64,000 nt of DNA from CAVVNP01 sp963800235 (GCA_963800235.1 CAWDAD010000002.1:62001-126000); one strand, 5' to 3'; numbered from the stretch's first letter, positions 43,511 through 52,684 are shown. Notes: generated by a model not told the origin, from the letters alone. Translations and numbers: made by a program.

Positions 43511-43930
43511 TCAATCGGCCCAGTCGGGCGGCTGGACCAGGATCATCCAGAGGTGTCCGTCCGGGTCGGCGACCTGGGCTGCGAAGGCACTCCACTCTCG
43601 CTGCGATGGCTCATAGACGCTGGTCCCGCCGGCGGCGAGGGCCGATCTGTAGCGCGCCCGCACAGCGTCTTCGTCCGGGACGAAGACCGACAGCACGCAC
43701 TCGTTGGCGCCTGGCGGGGCTACGCGATCCTCGCCGGCGACCCAGCCGAACCCACCCGTGGGGACCAGCATCAAGCTGACGCCCGACGCGAGGCGGAGCT
43801 GAAGCGGCTCAGGGACGCCGTCATCGGCGAGCGGCCCGAAGGCTTCAAGCCCGAGCCCGTCGCGGTAGAAGGCGAGCGACCGGCTTCTATCGGCCGTGGC
43901 AAGGCTGATCGTGTGGTCCATGACGCTCAT
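43511..43930 (-). CDS. VOC (glyoxalase/bleomycin-resistance) family protein
   Basis: A 139-residue protein starting MDHTISLATADRSRSLAFYRDGLGLEAFGP and ending VADPDGHLWMILVQ, with paired beta-alpha-beta modules. The His near the start and the Glu-containing EPLQLRLASG could be metal ligands. Proteins of this type are usually small-molecule isomerases or binding proteins; the substrate cannot be read. GTCATG start with no clear Shine-Dalgarno sequence. About 140 bp without features separates it from the AlbA_2-type gene. Confidence 0.82.
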   Translation of the reverse strand: MSVMDHTISLATADRSRSLAFYRDGLGLEAFGPLADDGVPEPLQLRLASGVSLMLVPTGGFGWVAGEDRVAPPGANECVLSVFVPDEDAVRARYRSALAAGGTSVYEPSQREWSAFAAQVADPDGHLWMILVQPPDWAD

Positions 43931-44016
43931 GACTTCCGGCGAGGTGCCAACTCATCGGGTTCGCCCCCGATCTCCGGGAATCTGGAGTACGAGCGGCAAC
44001 CCGCTGACCAGCTCGG

Positions 44017-44090
44017 TGGAGACGATGGGACTCGAACCCACGACCCCCTGCTTGCAAAGCAGGTGCTCTAGCCAGCTGAGCTACGTCCCC
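44017..44090 (-). tRNA. tRNA-Ala (TGC)
   Basis: The reverse complement folds as a 74-nt tRNA: acceptor GGGGACG/CGTCTCC (one G-U pair) with discriminator A, D arm with AGCTCAGCTGGCTAGAGC, anticodon stem CTGCT/AGCAG around TTTGCAA (anticodon TGC) and T loop GTTCGAGTC. CCA is not encoded. In many actinobacteria this tRNA directly follows tRNA-Ile beside gyrA; here the two are about 17 kb apart. Confidence 0.95.
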
Positions 44091-44230
44091 GCGGCCCGGT
44101 CGGCCCGGGCGGTCCGCCGAGGCTACCGAACCGGGCCGGCACCCCCCGGCGCGGGAGGTGGTCGTACACCTACACTCAGCGGTCGCCGGCGACCTGCCGA
44201 TCCAGGACGCTGGGGAGGTTCGGTCAGCCG

Positions 44231-44659
44231 GTGGTCGTGGATGTCGAGCGAGCGGCGAAGCGACGCCGTCGAGAGCGCCTGTGGATCGGTGGCGTCCTCG
44301 GCTACACGGTCTTGCGCTTCGCCATCGCGTGGGAGGCGCTCGACCGCTACGGGCTGAACATCTGGGTGTTCGGGATCATCGACATCGTGACCGCGGTGCC
44401 CTACGCGGTCGGCACCGCTCGCCTGGTCACCAGCGTCGTCGACCGGCGCCTGCAGGCCGCGGCCGGCTGGATGGTCATCTCCGCCTTCTCGTTCCTCGCG
44501 CCGTACCTCTACATCGCCGTCGCCGGGCACGACAAGAGCATGCCGAAGACGGTCTGGGTCGTCCTGGCCGTCCTGGTCATCGCCCTCGGCGCCAACGCCG
44601 CCTTCGCCATCATCCGGCGGATCCGCTCCGGGCGGCGACTGCGCCGGCTCGAGGTCTGA
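44231..44659 (+). CDS. Hypothetical membrane protein
   Basis: A 142-residue protein with a basic N-terminus (about 1-18, KRRRRER), then four hydrophobic segments (about 19-35, 45-62, 78-100, 107-130) and a basic tail RRIRSGRRLRRLEV. GGGGAGG lies 11 nt before the GTG; a second in-frame GTG 6 nt downstream is equally possible. No family was recognised. A TACACT element at 44171-44176 may be its promoter. Confidence 0.6.
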   Translation: MVVDVERAAKRRRRERLWIGGVLGYTVLRFAIAWEALDRYGLNIWVFGIIDIVTAVPYAVGTARLVTSVVDRRLQAAAGWMVISAFSFLAPYLYIAVAGHDKSMPKTVWVVLAVLVIALGANAAFAIIRRIRSGRRLRRLEV

Positions 44660-44668
44660 ACGGGCCGG

Positions 44669-44708
44669 AGCGGCTGGGCCCGAGCGGCGGGACCGCAGCG
44701 GCTGGGCC
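44669..44708. repeat. Short direct repeat between convergent genes
   Basis: AGCGGCTGGGCC occurs at 44669-44680 and 44697-44708, 28 nt apart, in the GC-rich gap between the membrane protein and the acyltransferase-like gene. Confidence 0.5.
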
Positions 44709-44723
44709 GACGCGCCGGGGCGG

Positions 44724-45491
44724 TCAGGGCCGGGAGACGAGCGGCGAGGGCTCGGCGGGACGCACCTCCATCCCGCCGCCATCGGTCAGGATGATCGGGA
44801 AGCCCCAGTCGATGATCTCGTGGATCTCGATGCGCTCGGCGGTCCACTTGGTGAACTCGGGGTTCCGCCGACCGAGGGTCTCGTAGCTGGCCGGCACGTG
44901 CGGGAAGGCGGCGGGCACGCAGTAGGCGCCGAGGTAGTCCTGGCCCTCGCCCACCGTCTGGAAGTCCAGCCCGTAGGTGCCGGTGAACACGTCGAGGAGC
45001 CAGGGCTCGATCACCGCCACCAGCGCCGAGGCGCCGGCCCGGCAGGCGTGCAACCAACCCTCCCGGTAGAGGTGCTCGATCACCCCGGTGCTGCGCGCCG
45101 TGTGGTCGACGGCGAGGGCCCCGAGCTCGCACACGGGGTCGGCCACGTCGAAGTCGGTGCGCCGGAAGTGCCCGATGGGCAGCTCGTCGTAGCTGCCGAA
45201 GACGGTTCGCACGGTGCCGTACACCCGGTCGGTGTCGTCGAGCACCACGTGGAAGACGGCACGGTCGGCCCACGGCTGCAGCTCCTCGACCCGGCGCCGC
45301 GGCGACGGGTCGCAGTAGCCCATCTCGCGGTACACGTCGTAGACGAAGGCCTCGGCCTTGTCCCGCAACGGACCCTCGGTGACCTGCTCGAGGCGCATCC
45401 CCGGATCGAGGTCGGCCGGGCGGCCCGACAGCACGGGCTCGGTGACCAGCTCCACCGCCGGAGGTACGTCCACGTCCCCAACTGACGCCAT
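44724..45491 (-). CDS. GNAT-fold acyltransferase, resembling N-acyl amino acid/autoinducer synthases
   Basis: A 255-residue protein. Segments RVYGTVRTVFGSYDELPIGH, then PVCELGALAVDHTARSTGVIEHLYREGWLHA and SALVAVIEPWLLDVFTGTYGLDFQTVGE follow the order of acyltransferases of the FeeM/N-acyl amino acid synthase and LuxI-like GNAT group (arginine-rich strand, E-x-G-x-x-A-V, then a C-terminal Leu-Asp-Phe strand). The N-terminal 40 residues are acidic and disordered. The start is an ATG preceded by GAGAG. It faces a GGDEF-EAL gene across a 232-bp shared upstream region. Substrates are inferred only. Confidence 0.6.
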   Translation of the reverse strand: MASVGDVDVPPAVELVTEPVLSGRPADLDPGMRLEQVTEGPLRDKAEAFVYDVYREMGYCDPSPRRRVEELQPWADRAVFHVVLDDTDRVYGTVRTVFGSYDELPIGHFRRTDFDVADPVCELGALAVDHTARSTGVIEHLYREGWLHACRAGASALVAVIEPWLLDVFTGTYGLDFQTVGEGQDYLGAYCVPAAFPHVPASYETLGRRNPEFTKWTAERIEIHEIIDWGFPIILTDGGGMEVRPAEPSPLVSRP

Positions 45492-45723
45492 CTCTCGGGA
45501 CCCCCTCTTCCACCACGGGTTCGGAACCGCGGCACGGTAGTGCAAACCGGACAATCCTGCACAGAGTCCGCGAACCACCGCGCTTCGCGCGATCGGTGCA
45601 TGACAGGAGCAACAGGACGAACAGTGGCACCGTTGCCCCCAGCGGCGGGGCCCGGCGGCCCGATCGGCGGGGCCGGGCGCCGGGCGGCTCACGGGGGCGC
45701 CGGACCGGCCGACATGTACCGAG

Positions 45724-48700
45724 ATGACCAACCGGCGATGGGCGTACTTCCTGGTCGCCGGCTGCATCCTCGGAGCGGCCGGCTTCTTCCTGGGACCGAC
45801 CTACCGGCGCATCCTGACCGAGATCGTCGGCGTCGCCGGGACCGCGCTCACCTTCGTCCGCTCCCGCCACCTGCCTCCGCGGCAGCGACGCCCCTGGCTC
45901 GCGCTGTCGCTGGCCGGCACCTTCTTCCTGCTCGGTGGCCTGGTGCGGTTCGCGCTGGGCAGCACCAGCAGCGGCGCCTACGCCTACCCGTCGCTGGCCG
46001 ACCCGTTCTTCTTCCTCAGCTACCTCGGGCTGATCGCCGCGGTGATCCTGCTCGTCCGGCTGCGGACCGGGTCGTACCGCCAGACGGCCATGAACCTCGA
46101 CGCCACCATCGTGGCCGCCGCCATCGCCGTCTCGGAGTGGTGCATCGCCTTCGGGCCCTACGTGCACGACGCCAGCATCCCGACCGGGCAGCGGGTGACG
46201 AGCATGCTCTACGCCGCGGTGATGATCGTGCTGGCCGGCGCCTCCATCCGCCTGTCGGTCGGTCCGGGGTTCCGCAACCCGGCCTTCTGGCTGCTCACCC
46301 TCGGCATGGGGATCACCCTGGTGGCCGACACGACGGCGAGCCTGGCCACCGCGGGCATGGCCGATCCGAGCATCCCCCAGACCCTGGGGCCGTTCATCTT
46401 CGGCTTCTGGGTGGCGGCCGCGCTCCACCCCGAGTCGCACCGGTTGACCGAGACGCCGCCCATGGTCGAGGAACGCCTGTCCAAGGGGCGCCTGGTCATG
46501 CTCGGCGCGGCGCTGCTGCTCCTGCCGTCGGTCACGGTGTGGCAGTTCCGCCAGCCACGCGGCGTCGACGTGTCGGTGATCGTCGTGGGCTGGATCACCC
46601 TCTCGCTGCTGGTGCTGATGCGGCTGGCCGACCTGGTCCGCACCAAGGAGCGCACCGCCCACAACGAGGCGATCCTCCGGCGGGCGAACGCCCACCTGGC
46701 CACCGCCCACGACCGCTTCGAGATGAAGGACGGGGCCATGGCCGCGGTGGTCGAGCTGCTCGAGGGCGTCGAGCAGTTCACCGCCTTCATCGGCATCATG
46801 CGCGGCACCGGCTACCTCGAGGTGGTCCGAACCGCTGGGGTGAGCGCCCACCGGTACCGGGGCCTGCGGGTGCCCCGGGAGGAGCTGTTCTGGCCGCTGC
46901 GACTCGAGCTGGGGACGCCGAGCGGCTCCCTGCCCGGCGACCACAGCTACGTGCTCCCCCCGGACACCGACACCTACGGCCCCGGCGCCCACCACGTGCT
47001 GCTGGTGCCCCTCGTCAGCCTCCGGGAGCTGCGGGGCTCGATCATCGTGACCAGCCCCAAGCTGGTCCACGCCGCCACCCGCCAGGCCCTCGAGCAGCTG
47101 GCGTCGACCTTCGCCCTGGCGCTCGAGAGCGCGTCGCTGGTCGAGGACCTGCACCGCCAGCAGAACGAGCGGCGCTTCCGGGCGCTGGTCGAGAACTCCT
47201 CCGACATCGTGGTCGTCGCCGACCCCGACGGCATCGTGACCTTCGCCAGCCCGGCCTGCCGGCGCGTGCTCGGCATCGACGCCGAGAAGGTCGTCGGGCT
47301 CCACGCGGTCGACCTGGTCGACCCGACCGACCGGGCCTTCGCCCAGGAGGTCCTCAACCGGGCGGTGGCCGAGGGCGGGACCCAGCTCGACCCCATCGAG
47401 GTCCGCATCCCCCACCGCGACGGCTCCTACCTCTGGTTCGAGGTGCGGGTCCGCGACCTGTCCGCCGACCCGGAGGTCGGCGGGACCGTCATCAACGCCC
47501 GCGACATCACCGAGCGCAAGCGGGCCGAGGCGGAGATCGCCCGGCGTGAGGCGCGGTTCCGGGCCCTCGTCCAGCACTCGAGCGACATCGTGGCCGTGCT
47601 CGACGAGTGCGGCTGCCTCAGCTACGTCAGCCCGGCGGTGGTCGAGACCCTGGGCTACGAGCCCGACGAGCTCGAGGGGACCTCGGTCCTGGACCTGCTC
47701 GACTCGCCCGAGCGGCTCCTGGTCGAGCGGCGCAGCGAGGAGCTCGAGGCCGACAGCCGGCTCGAGGCCAGCGGCACCTTCGAGGCGGCCAGCCTGGAGC
47801 TGCAGGTCCGGCACAAGGACGGGTCCACCCGCTTCTTCGACGTGACCATCACCGACCTCCGCAAGCAGGCGGCGATCGGCGGGGTGGTGCTCAACGCGCG
47901 CGACGTCACGGTCCGCAAGGCCCTCGAGCACGACCTCCGCCACCAGGCCCTGCACGACTCGCTCACGGGGCTCGGCAACCGGGCGATGTTCCTGCACCAC
48001 GTGCGCGAAGCGCTCGACCGCCGGGATCCCGACCAGTGCGTGGGGGTGCTCTTCATCGACATCGACGACTTCAAGACCGTGAACGACAGCCTCGGCCACG
48101 CGGTCGGCGACGAGATCCTCGTGCGGGTCGCCGATCGCCTGAAGACCTGCCTCCACCACGCCGACGTGGCCGCCCGCCTCGGCGGCGACGAGTTCGCCAT
48201 CCTCGTGCGGTCGCCCTACGGGGCGGAGGAGATCACCAAGCTGGCCGAGCGGGTCCTCACCGCGCTGCGCTCGCCCTTCGTCGTCCAGCAGCGCGACTTC
48301 ACCCTCGCCGCCAGCGTCGGCATCGCCTTCCAGGACCCCGACAGCACCGCCGAGCTGCTGCTCCGGAACGCCGACATGGCCATGTACCTGGCCAAGGAGC
48401 GGGGCAAGGACCGGTACGAGATCTTCAAGGACGACATGCACGCCACCGTGTTCGAGCGGCTCGTCCTCAAGGCCGACCTGGCCGCCGGCATCGAGGGCAA
48501 CCAGCTCCACCTCTGCTACCAGCCCATCGTGTCGCTGCAGACCGGTCGCATCACCGGCGTCGAGGCCCTGGTCCGCTGGAACCACCCCACCCGGGGTCCG
48601 CTCAGCCCCGCCCAGTTCGTCGCCCTGGCCGAGGACACCGGGCTGATCCTCCCCCTCGGCCAGTGGGTGCTCGAGGAGGCCTGCCGCCAGCTCCGGTCCT

Positions 48701-49278
48701 GGCAGCTTCGCCTGCCGCCCAAGGCGTCGCTCACCATGAGCGTGAACCTCTCGGTGCGCCAGCTCGTCCGCGACGACGTGGTCAACCAGATCGCCGAGAC
48801 CATCCACCAGTTCCAGCTCGACCCGTCGACCATCACCATGGAGCTGACCGAGACCATGCTGATGGAGGACATCGAGCTGTCGCGCCGCCGCCTCGAGGAG
48901 CTGAAGACCCTCGGGGTGTCGCTGGCCGTCGACGACTTCGGCACCGGGTACTCGTCGCTCGGCTACGTGCAGCAGTACCCGATCGACATCATCAAGATCG
49001 ACCGCAGCTTCGTCGACGGGCTCGGCGAGCGGGCCAGCAACGACACCGTCGTGGTGCAGACCATGATCGAGATGGCCCAGCGCCTCGGCGTGCACATCGT
49101 CGCCGAGGGCATCGAGGACGTCGCCCAGCTCCGGGTGCTGCAGTCGCTCGGCTGCGACCTGGGACAGGGCTACTACTTCTCCAAGCCGGTGGAGGCCGAC
49201 CGGATCGGGCCGATGCTCACGGCCAGCATCGCCGACGGGACGGCGTTCCTGCAGAACGGCGGCTCCCCCGCCACCTGA
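45724..49278 (+). CDS. Membrane PAS-PAS-GGDEF-EAL cyclic-di-GMP enzyme
   Basis: A 1184-residue protein. The first 310 residues hold about nine membrane helices, followed by a GAF-like region (about 330-470), two PAS domains with PAC tails (about 480-600 and 605-735), a GGDEF domain (about 745-905) and an EAL domain (about 915-1175). GGDEF is intact (ARLGGDEFAIL, about 818) so cyclase activity is plausible; the RxxD inhibitory site before it is absent (HHAD instead). The EAL domain has EALVRWNHP, NLSVRQL, ELTETMLMED, DDFGTGYSSL, KIDRSF and EGIED, all the metal and catalytic residues, so it should also hydrolyse c-di-GMP. The weak ribosome site is CCGAG. It probably senses a redox or ligand signal at the membrane. 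Confidence 0.93.
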   Translation: MTNRRWAYFLVAGCILGAAGFFLGPTYRRILTEIVGVAGTALTFVRSRHLPPRQRRPWLALSLAGTFFLLGGLVRFALGSTSSGAYAYPSLADPFFFLSYLGLIAAVILLVRLRTGSYRQTAMNLDATIVAAAIAVSEWCIAFGPYVHDASIPTGQRVTSMLYAAVMIVLAGASIRLSVGPGFRNPAFWLLTLGMGITLVADTTASLATAGMADPSIPQTLGPFIFGFWVAAALHPESHRLTETPPMVEERLSKGRLVMLGAALLLLPSVTVWQFRQPRGVDVSVIVVGWITLSLLVLMRLADLVRTKERTAHNEAILRRANAHLATAHDRFEMKDGAMAAVVELLEGVEQFTAFIGIMRGTGYLEVVRTAGVSAHRYRGLRVPREELFWPLRLELGTPSGSLPGDHSYVLPPDTDTYGPGAHHVLLVPLVSLRELRGSIIVTSPKLVHAATRQALEQLASTFALALESASLVEDLHRQQNERRFRALVENSSDIVVVADPDGIVTFASPACRRVLGIDAEKVVGLHAVDLVDPTDRAFAQEVLNRAVAEGGTQLDPIEVRIPHRDGSYLWFEVRVRDLSADPEVGGTVINARDITERKRAEAEIARREARFRALVQHSSDIVAVLDECGCLSYVSPAVVETLGYEPDELEGTSVLDLLDSPERLLVERRSEELEADSRLEASGTFEAASLELQVRHKDGSTRFFDVTITDLRKQAAIGGVVLNARDVTVRKALEHDLRHQALHDSLTGLGNRAMFLHHVREALDRRDPDQCVGVLFIDIDDFKTVNDSLGHAVGDEILVRVADRLKTCLHHADVAARLGGDEFAILVRSPYGAEEITKLAERVLTALRSPFVVQQRDFTLAASVGIAFQDPDSTAELLLRNADMAMYLAKERGKDRYEIFKDDMHATVFERLVLKADLAAGIEGNQLHLCYQPIVSLQTGRITGVEALVRWNHPTRGPLSPAQFVALAEDTGLILPLGQWVLEEACRQLRSWQLRLPPKASLTMSVNLSVRQLVRDDVVNQIAETIHQFQLDPSTITMELTETMLMEDIELSRRRLEELKTLGVSLAVDDFGTGYSSLGYVQQYPIDIIKIDRSFVDGLGERASNDTVVVQTMIEMAQRLGVHIVAEGIEDVAQLRVLQSLGCDLGQGYYFSKPVEADRIGPMLTASIADGTAFLQNGGSPAT

Positions 49279-49327
49279 CCGACGGCCGGACGGCCCAAGA
49301 GGCCCTCGGCGCTCGTGGCCCGATCGC

Positions 49328-49333
49328 TACGGT
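49328..49333 (+). promoter_or_regulatory. -10 element for the MgtE_N/CBS protein gene
   Basis: TACGGT, 6 nt before the GTG at 49340 and without a Shine-Dalgarno sequence; leaderless pattern. Confidence 0.5.
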
Positions 49334-49339
49334 CTCGGT

Positions 49340-50542
49340 GTGCCGACCTCGCCGATCTTCGTCTCGCGGCTCGTCAAGCTGCCGCTGGCCGACGCCGACG
49401 GCGCGCCCATCGGCCAGATCAGCGACGTCGTGCTGGTGCCCCCCGGTCCCGAGAAGCCCCGGGTCCTCGGCTTCGTCGCCACCGTCCAGCGGCGGAACAT
49501 CTTCCTCAACTCCGCGCGGGTCGGCGAGATCGATCCGACCAGCGTCCGGCTGCGCTCGGGCACCATCGACGTGCGGCCCTTCAAGCGGCGCGCCGGCGAG
49601 AAGCTGGTCGTCGCCGACCTGTTCGGCACCCGCGTCGACGACGACTACGTCACCGATGTCGCCCTCGAGGAGGACGACCGCTCCGGGTGGCGCGTCACCA
49701 CCGTCGCCATCGGCGGGCGCGGCCCGCTGCGGCGCCGGCGGACGCCGAAGGTGCTCCCGTGGTCCGACGTGGCCCCCCACTTCGACGCCGGCCCGGAGTA
49801 CGCCGAGGTGGCCGAGCTGCGCGAGATGCACCCGTCGGAGGTGGCCCGCGCCGTCCGGTCGCTGCCGCTCAGCCGGCGCCGGCAGCTCGCCGAGCTGATG
49901 GAGGACGACCGCCTGGCCGACCTGCTCGAGGAGCTCGACGAGGACGAGCAGGTCCGCCTCATCGAGGGCATGGACCTCGAGCGGTTGGCCCACGTGCTCG
50001 AGGAGATGGAGCCCGACGACGCCGTCGACCTGCTGGCCGAGCTGCCCGAGGACGAGCGCCAGGCCCTGCTGGCGGCCATGGAGCCCGAGGACTCCACCCC
50101 GCTGCGCCGCCTGCTGGCCTACGACGAGGACACCGCCGGCGGCCTCATGACCCCCGAGCCGGTGGTGCTCCCCCTCACCGCCACCGTCGCCGAGGCCCTC
50201 GCCGTGGTCCGCGACGCCGAGCTGCCGATGGAGCTGGCCGCCCAGGTGTTCGTGGTGAAGCCGCCGACGTCGACCCCGACCGGTGCCTTCCTCGGCACCG
50301 TCCCGTTCCAGCGGCTGCTCCGCGAGCCGCCCGGCACCGAGCTCGAGCACTGCGTCTTCGACGAGCCCAACGCCGTCCCGCCCGAGATGCCCGGTCGGGA
50401 GGTCGCCGAGCGGCTGGCCGCCTACGACTCGCTGGCGGTGGCGGTCTGCGACGGCGCCAACCGGCTGATCGGCGCGGTCACCGTCGACGACGTGCTCGAC
50501 CACGTGCTGCCCTCCGGGTGGCGGCGGCGGAGCCGGCGATGA
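49340..50542 (+). CDS. PRC-barrel-like, MgtE N-terminal and CBS domain protein without a channel
   Basis: A 400-residue soluble protein. Residues about 1-140 contain two PRC-barrel-like repeats (PLADADGAPIGQISDVVL; VADLFGTRVDDDYVTDVAL). Residues about 150-255 are an MgtE_N superhelix made of short EL-D/EE repeats (LAELMEDDRLADLLEELDEDEQVRL), and about 260-395 hold a pair of CBS motifs starting AGGLMTPEPVVLPLTATVAEAL. These are the cytosolic sensor parts of the MgtE magnesium channel, but the membrane part is missing. Similar proteins in actinobacteria often precede a DUF1003 gene, as here. A role as a magnesium or nucleotide sensor for a partner is inferred. Leaderless GTG start. Confidence 0.8.
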   Translation: MPTSPIFVSRLVKLPLADADGAPIGQISDVVLVPPGPEKPRVLGFVATVQRRNIFLNSARVGEIDPTSVRLRSGTIDVRPFKRRAGEKLVVADLFGTRVDDDYVTDVALEEDDRSGWRVTTVAIGGRGPLRRRRTPKVLPWSDVAPHFDAGPEYAEVAELREMHPSEVARAVRSLPLSRRRQLAELMEDDRLADLLEELDEDEQVRLIEGMDLERLAHVLEEMEPDDAVDLLAELPEDERQALLAAMEPEDSTPLRRLLAYDEDTAGGLMTPEPVVLPLTATVAEALAVVRDAELPMELAAQVFVVKPPTSTPTGAFLGTVPFQRLLREPPGTELEHCVFDEPNAVPPEMPGREVAERLAAYDSLAVAVCDGANRLIGAVTVDDVLDHVLPSGWRRRSRR

Positions 50543-51108
50543 TCTTCCGCCGCGACCGGGCCGACCTGTCCCAGCCCCGCCAGGGCGGCCTCGGCATCGG
50601 CGCCCACTACGACCCCGAGGCCTTCGGCCGGTTCACCGAGGGGGTCGCCCGGTTCTTCGGCACGGGGCGGTACCTGGTCATCCAGACCGGCCTGGTCATC
50701 CTCTGGATCTGCCTCAACAGCTGGGGGCTGACCCACCAGTGGGACCCGTACCCGTTCATCCTGCTGAACCTGGCCTTCTCGACCCAGGCCGCCTACGCCG
50801 CCCCCCTGATCCTGCTGGCCCAGAACCGCCAGGACGCCCGGGACCGCCAGGAGACCGAGCGCGACCGCGCCGTCAACGCCCGGGTGCAGGCCGACACCGA
50901 GTACGTCGCCCGGGAGCTGGCGTCCATGCGGCTCACCCTGGCCAACGTGGTCAGCTCCGAGGACCTGGCCGCCGCCGTCGACCGCGTCACCGACGCCCTG
51001 GGCGAGCTGCAGGCGCGGGTGGACGGGCTGACGGACCCACCCGCGGACGGGGGCGAGGTCGACGGCGAGGGACCGCCGGCTGACAGCGTGGCGCCGAGCG
51101 CTCCGTGA
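50539..51108 (+). CDS. DUF1003 membrane protein
   Basis: A 189-residue protein whose core (about 25-120) matches DUF1003: FGRFTEGVARFFGTGRYLVIQTGLVILWICLN, PYPFILLNLAFSTQAAYAAPLILLAQNRQ and then RDRQETERDRAVNARVQADTEY. It has two membrane helices (about 50-70 and 80-100) and a charged coiled-coil-like helix (about 105-160). The function of DUF1003 is not known. Its ATG overlaps the stop of the MgtE_N/CBS protein by 4 nt and its stop overlaps the next start. Confidence 0.85.
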   Translation: MIFRRDRADLSQPRQGGLGIGAHYDPEAFGRFTEGVARFFGTGRYLVIQTGLVILWICLNSWGLTHQWDPYPFILLNLAFSTQAAYAAPLILLAQNRQDARDRQETERDRAVNARVQADTEYVARELASMRLTLANVVSSEDLAAAVDRVTDALGELQARVDGLTDPPADGGEVDGEGPPADSVAPSAP

Positions 51109-52637
51109 CCCGACCGCCGACCCGGCTCCGGGTCGCCGTCACCGCCCTCGCCGTGGCCCTCGCCCTCGTGGGGGCGTCCTGCAGCAGCGCCGGCCCGTCG
51201 AGCGGCGCCGGATCGGCGTCCGGCCCGACGGCATCCGACGGCGCCGCCACCGACGGCCGCGGGAGCGGCTCGGCGGTGCCGGTCCCGAAGCTGTCGTGGC
51301 ACGACTGCGACGGCGGCTACCAGTGCGCGACCCTCCACCTCCCCCTCGACTACGCCCACCCCGCCGGCAGGACGCTCGCCATCGGGGTGGTCCGCAAGCC
51401 GGCGGCCGACCGCAGCCGCCGCATCGGCGCCCTGTTCGTCAACCCCGGCGGACCCGGCGTGTCGGCCATCGACTTCCTCGAGGGCTACGGCTTCGATCCC
51501 GAGCTGGAGCAGCGCTTCGACCTGGTCGCCGTCGATCCCCGGGGGGTCGGGCGCAGCACGGCGGTCGACTGCGACACCGCCCCCGCCGAGCTCTACTCGG
51601 CCGACCCGTCGCCGGACTCCCCGGCCGAGGTCGACCACTACCTCCAGGTCTCGCAGGCCTACGTCGACCGCTGCCGGCAGCGCAACGGGGACCTCCTCGA
51701 CCACGTCGGCACCCGCGACACCGCACGCGACATGGACGAGGTCCGCCAGGCCATGGGTGACCGCGCCCTCAACTACCTGGGCTTCTCCTACGGCACCGCC
51801 CTCGGGCAGGCCTACCTCGGCCTCTTCCCGACCCGGGTCCGGGCCATGGTGCTCGACGGCGTGGTCGACCTGTCCCTCGACGGTCCGGCCCTGGCCGAGC
51901 AGCAGGCCGACGGCTTCCAGCTGGCGCTGACCCACTTCGCCGACGACTGCACCCGGCAGGGCTCCTCCTGCCCCGTCGCTCCCGATCCCCTGGCGGTGCT
52001 CCACCGGGTGGAGGCGTCCGTCGAGCGGGCGCCCCTGCCGTCGGCGTCGGCCGATCGGCCCGCCGGCCCCGGCGAGCTCGACCTGGCCCTCGCCGACGCG
52101 CTGTACAGCCGGTCGTCGTGGCCCAAGCTGGCCCGGGCGCTGGCCCAGGCCGACGGCGGCGACGGCAGCGGGCTGGTCGACCTGGCCGACGACTACCTCG
52201 ACGTCACCCGGACCTCGGAGAAGAACACCGAGGTGGACGGCTACTTCGCCATCGGTTGCGTCGACCAGCGCTGGCCGCGCGACCCGGCGGCGGTGCTGGC
52301 CGACGGCAAGGCGGCCGACGCCTCCGCCCCCGACTTCGGCTCCGCCATCGTCAACGACTACCTCCGCTGCGCCATCTGGCCCGGCAAGGCCGATCCGCTC
52401 GTCCCGCCGAAGGCCCCCGGTTCGCCGCCGGTGCTCGTGGTGGGCACCACCGGCGACCCGGCCACCCCCTACCAGGCCAGCGTCGACGTCGCCCGCCAGC
52501 TGCCGAAGGGCCGGCTGATCACCTACGTCGGCGACGGCCACACCGCCTACGGCACGAGCAGCTGCGTGTCGAAGGCGGTCGACACCTACCTGCTCACCCG
52601 GAAGCTCCCCGACACCGGTACCCGCTGCACCCGATAG
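51105..52637 (+). CDS. Secreted alpha/beta hydrolase lipoprotein (TAP-like)
   Basis: A 510-residue protein. The N-terminus has Arg residues, a hydrophobic core and a lipobox (LVGASC, Cys26), so it should be a lipoprotein exported by Sec. The hydrolase domain has VNPGGPGVSAIDFLEGYGFD, VDPRGVGRST, the nucleophile elbow YLGFSYGTALGQAYLGLFP with Ser (about 228), and the C-terminal GHTAYG with the His. The Asp is in VVGTTGDPATPY. The TAP-like C-terminal domain marks it as related to tripeptidyl aminopeptidases and mycobacterial hydrolases such as Rv2672-type proteins. GTG start overlapping the DUF1003 stop. It probably trims peptides or esters at the cell surface. Confidence 0.9.
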   Translation: MTRPPTRLRVAVTALAVALALVGASCSSAGPSSGAGSASGPTASDGAATDGRGSGSAVPVPKLSWHDCDGGYQCATLHLPLDYAHPAGRTLAIGVVRKPAADRSRRIGALFVNPGGPGVSAIDFLEGYGFDPELEQRFDLVAVDPRGVGRSTAVDCDTAPAELYSADPSPDSPAEVDHYLQVSQAYVDRCRQRNGDLLDHVGTRDTARDMDEVRQAMGDRALNYLGFSYGTALGQAYLGLFPTRVRAMVLDGVVDLSLDGPALAEQQADGFQLALTHFADDCTRQGSSCPVAPDPLAVLHRVEASVERAPLPSASADRPAGPGELDLALADALYSRSSWPKLARALAQADGGDGSGLVDLADDYLDVTRTSEKNTEVDGYFAIGCVDQRWPRDPAAVLADGKAADASAPDFGSAIVNDYLRCAIWPGKADPLVPPKAPGSPPVLVVGTTGDPATPYQASVDVARQLPKGRLITYVGDGHTAYGTSSCVSKAVDTYLLTRKLPDTGTRCTR

Positions 52638-52684
52638 CCAGGCACCGAACGGGTCCGGGGTCCAGCGGCCTCGGGTCGCTAGAG

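Noticed and set aside
44509..49095. A 1528-codon open frame antisense to the GGDEF-EAL gene
   Set aside because: It consists of Gly/Val/Asp/His-rich sequence without domains; the sense frame has every conserved c-di-GMP motif.
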